From positions 124,001 through 188,000 of the forward strand of contig NZ_BJYT01000002.1 in assembly GCF_007991655.1 (NCBI RefSeq): a DNA stretch of 64,000 nucleotides, given 5' to 3'. The notes beneath the pieces were generated by a model. It had not been told where the DNA came from. It ran no database searches and was given only the letters and a program-made list of their open reading frames with translations. Made by a program: the position numbers and the translations under genes. This document shows, one piece after another, positions 62,491-64,000 of this stretch. The stretch comes from Segetibacter aerophilus. GTDB taxonomy: Bacteria > Bacteroidota > Bacteroidia > Chitinophagales > Chitinophagaceae. Every line of letters starts with the position of its first letter. Position 1 is the first letter of the stretch.

Positions 62491-64000
62491 TTGAAAAGAA
62501 GAGAATTCCTTAACCTTGCCGGCCTGGGCATTGGTGGCGCAATGTTTACTAACATCCCTATAATTGGCCACGCTGTTCCGCTCGAAACCCAGTGGAGTCC
62601 TGCCGATACTGCGAAGAAAAAACAAATGGCAGATATTGCTTTGAATGCAGCAAAATCAAAGGGTGCTACTTACACCGACGTAAGAATTGGGCGGTATTTA
62701 AATCAATACGTTGTTACCAGGGAAGATAAAGTTCAAAACATCGTTAATACCGAGTCTTACGGCATGGGTATAAGAGTCATTGCAAATGGTAGTTGGGGTT
62801 TTGCCGCCACCGATAAACTCGATACCGATAACATTGCAAAAACTGCTCAGCAGGCAGTTGATATCGCAAAAGAAAATTCAAGGCTTTTGACGGAGCCGGT
62901 AAGACTGGCACCGCAAAAAGGTTACGGCGAAGTTTCGTGGAAATCGCCAATAGAGAAAAATGCATTCGATGTACCAATAAAGGAAAAAGTAGACCTGTTG
63001 CTAGGCGTGAATGATGCGGCGATGAAAGGCGGTGCCAATTATGTGAATTCTATACTCTTCCTCGTAAATGAGCAGAAGTATTTTGCGTCTACAGACGGAT
63101 CTTACATTGACCAGGACATCCACCGTATCTGGCCAACTTTTACCATTACTAAAATTGACGCCACCACTGGCAAGTTTGAAACTCGCAATTCACTTAGTGC
63201 CCCTGTAGGTATGGGGTATGAATATCTCATGCCTCGTGCCCAGGATAAGATACAAGGTGGAGTTACCACACTATACAAAGGTCGTTATGATATGCTCGAG
63301 GATGTAAAAGCCGGCACGGCGCAGGTAACCCAAAAACAAAAAGCCAAATCAGTAGAAGCCGGAAAATATGACCTTGTACTTGACCCAACTAATCTCTGGC
63401 TTACCATACACGAATCTGTCGGTCACCCTTCTGAACTGGATCGTGTACTTGGTTACGAAGCAAATTATGCCGGAACAAGTTTTTTAACCTTGGACAAATG
63501 GGAATCGAAGAAATTCAAATTTGGAAGTGAACAGGTTAACATCGTAGCAGACAAAACGCAAAAAGGCTCGCTGGGTGCAGTTGGATATGACGATGAAGGC
63601 GTGAGTACAAAACAATGGAATATCATAGACAAAGGCATACTTGTAAACTATCAAACCATCAGGGACCAGGCGCACATTCTAGGGCTGAATGAGTCACAGG
63701 GATGTTGTTATGCAGACAACTGGAGCGATGTACAATTTCAGCGAATGCCCAATATCTCTCTAAAACCAGGCAAAGCTGGAACAAGCCCTGCTGACATCAT
63801 TAAGAATGTTGAAAAGGGAATTTATATTGTTGGCGATAGTTCGTATTCTATTGACCAACAGAGATACAACTTCCAGTTTAGCGGCCAGTTGTTCTACGAG
63901 ATAAAAAACGGTAAAATAGCCGGGATGCTAAAAGATGTCGCTTATCAATCGAACACACAAGAGTTTTGGAACTCATGTACTGCAATTGCAGATGAAAGAG
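62491..64000 (+). CDS. TldD-family metalloprotease, paralogue 3 (cut by window end)
   Basis: The frame opens at TTG 62491 and runs to the window end without a stop, giving 503 residues so far of an expected 545. It has a Tat signal KRREFLNLAGLGIGGAMF, the metal site in LTIHESVGHPSELDRVLGYE and SQGCCYADNW. It resembles paralogue 2 more in its HESVGH site and paralogue 1 in its QGCCYA segment. It lies 298 bases after paralogue 2 on the same strand. The last 40 or so residues are outside the window. Confidence 0.9.
   Translation, partial: MKRREFLNLAGLGIGGAMFTNIPIIGHAVPLETQWSPADTAKKKQMADIALNAAKSKGATYTDVRIGRYLNQYVVTREDKVQNIVNTESYGMGIRVIANGSWGFAATDKLDTDNIAKTAQQAVDIAKENSRLLTEPVRLAPQKGYGEVSWKSPIEKNAFDVPIKEKVDLLLGVNDAAMKGGANYVNSILFLVNEQKYFASTDGSYIDQDIHRIWPTFTITKIDATTGKFETRNSLSAPVGMGYEYLMPRAQDKIQGGVTTLYKGRYDMLEDVKAGTAQVTQKQKAKSVEAGKYDLVLDPTNLWLTIHESVGHPSELDRVLGYEANYAGTSFLTLDKWESKKFKFGSEQVNIVADKTQKGSLGAVGYDDEGVSTKQWNIIDKGILVNYQTIRDQAHILGLNESQGCCYADNWSDVQFQRMPNISLKPGKAGTSPADIIKNVEKGIYIVGDSSYSIDQQRYNFQFSGQLFYEIKNGKIAGMLKDVAYQSNTQEFWNSCTAIADER

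Overview
The window looks like a chromosomal segment of a Bacteroidota bacterium, most likely of the Chitinophagaceae type. The base composition is AT-rich, Shine-Dalgarno sequences are weak or absent, and several clear genes start with TTG. The families also fit: VirE_N/BT4734-like primase, tyrosine integrase with a SAM-like domain, SusA-like GH13 enzyme, TonB receptor, DUF4159/MoxR/DUF58/BatA cluster and Tat-type TldD proteins. Family assignments come from reading motifs only; no database search was run.

Positions 1 to about 32,540 form an accessory, defence-rich island. In order it carries a lipoprotein fragment, a TIR protein, a type I restriction system in which HsdM and a half-HsdS are one polypeptide, a two-gene operon whose second gene has a single internal stop, and a second TIR protein. 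A uracil-DNA-glycosylase-like protein and a DUF6011-type zinc protein follow, then a tyrosine integrase, a PD-(D/E)XK protein and a PD-(D/E)XK plus GIY-YIG gene pair. Next come a primase, a protein with an IS1595-like zinc ribbon, a set of small unknown genes with duplicated and decayed pieces, an Mrr-like restriction enzyme and an HNH restriction enzyme. Its right edge is marked by the 5' half of a tRNA-Val gene that loses its tRNA structure after the anticodon loop. Several intergenic gaps hold related imperfect palindromes or repeats, so the island may have been built by cassette-like or recombinase-mediated exchange.

Positions 32,769 to 64,000 look like core genome. First comes carbohydrate metabolism: FucP-like permease, glgA, glgC, a sugar symporter and a secreted GH13 enzyme. 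Then come a polysaccharide deacetylase overlapping a GT2 glycosyltransferase, a BamA-like barrel protein and a BtuB-like TonB receptor. A DUF4159 gene lies divergent to a moxR-DUF58-BatA-DUF4175-type membrane operon, which is interrupted by a REP-associated tyrosine transposase (RAYT) with seven REP-like palindromes. The window ends with a tldD-tldE pair, a vapBC-like toxin-antitoxin pair and two further tldD paralogues, the last cut by the window end.

A short dispersed element with the core GCGACGCAAC occurs in several core intergenic gaps. The points most worth a second look are the PD-(D/E)XK plus GIY-YIG pair, the HsdM-HsdS fusion, the palindromic intergenic repeats of the island, the half tRNA, the RAYT/REP cluster and the tldD triplication.
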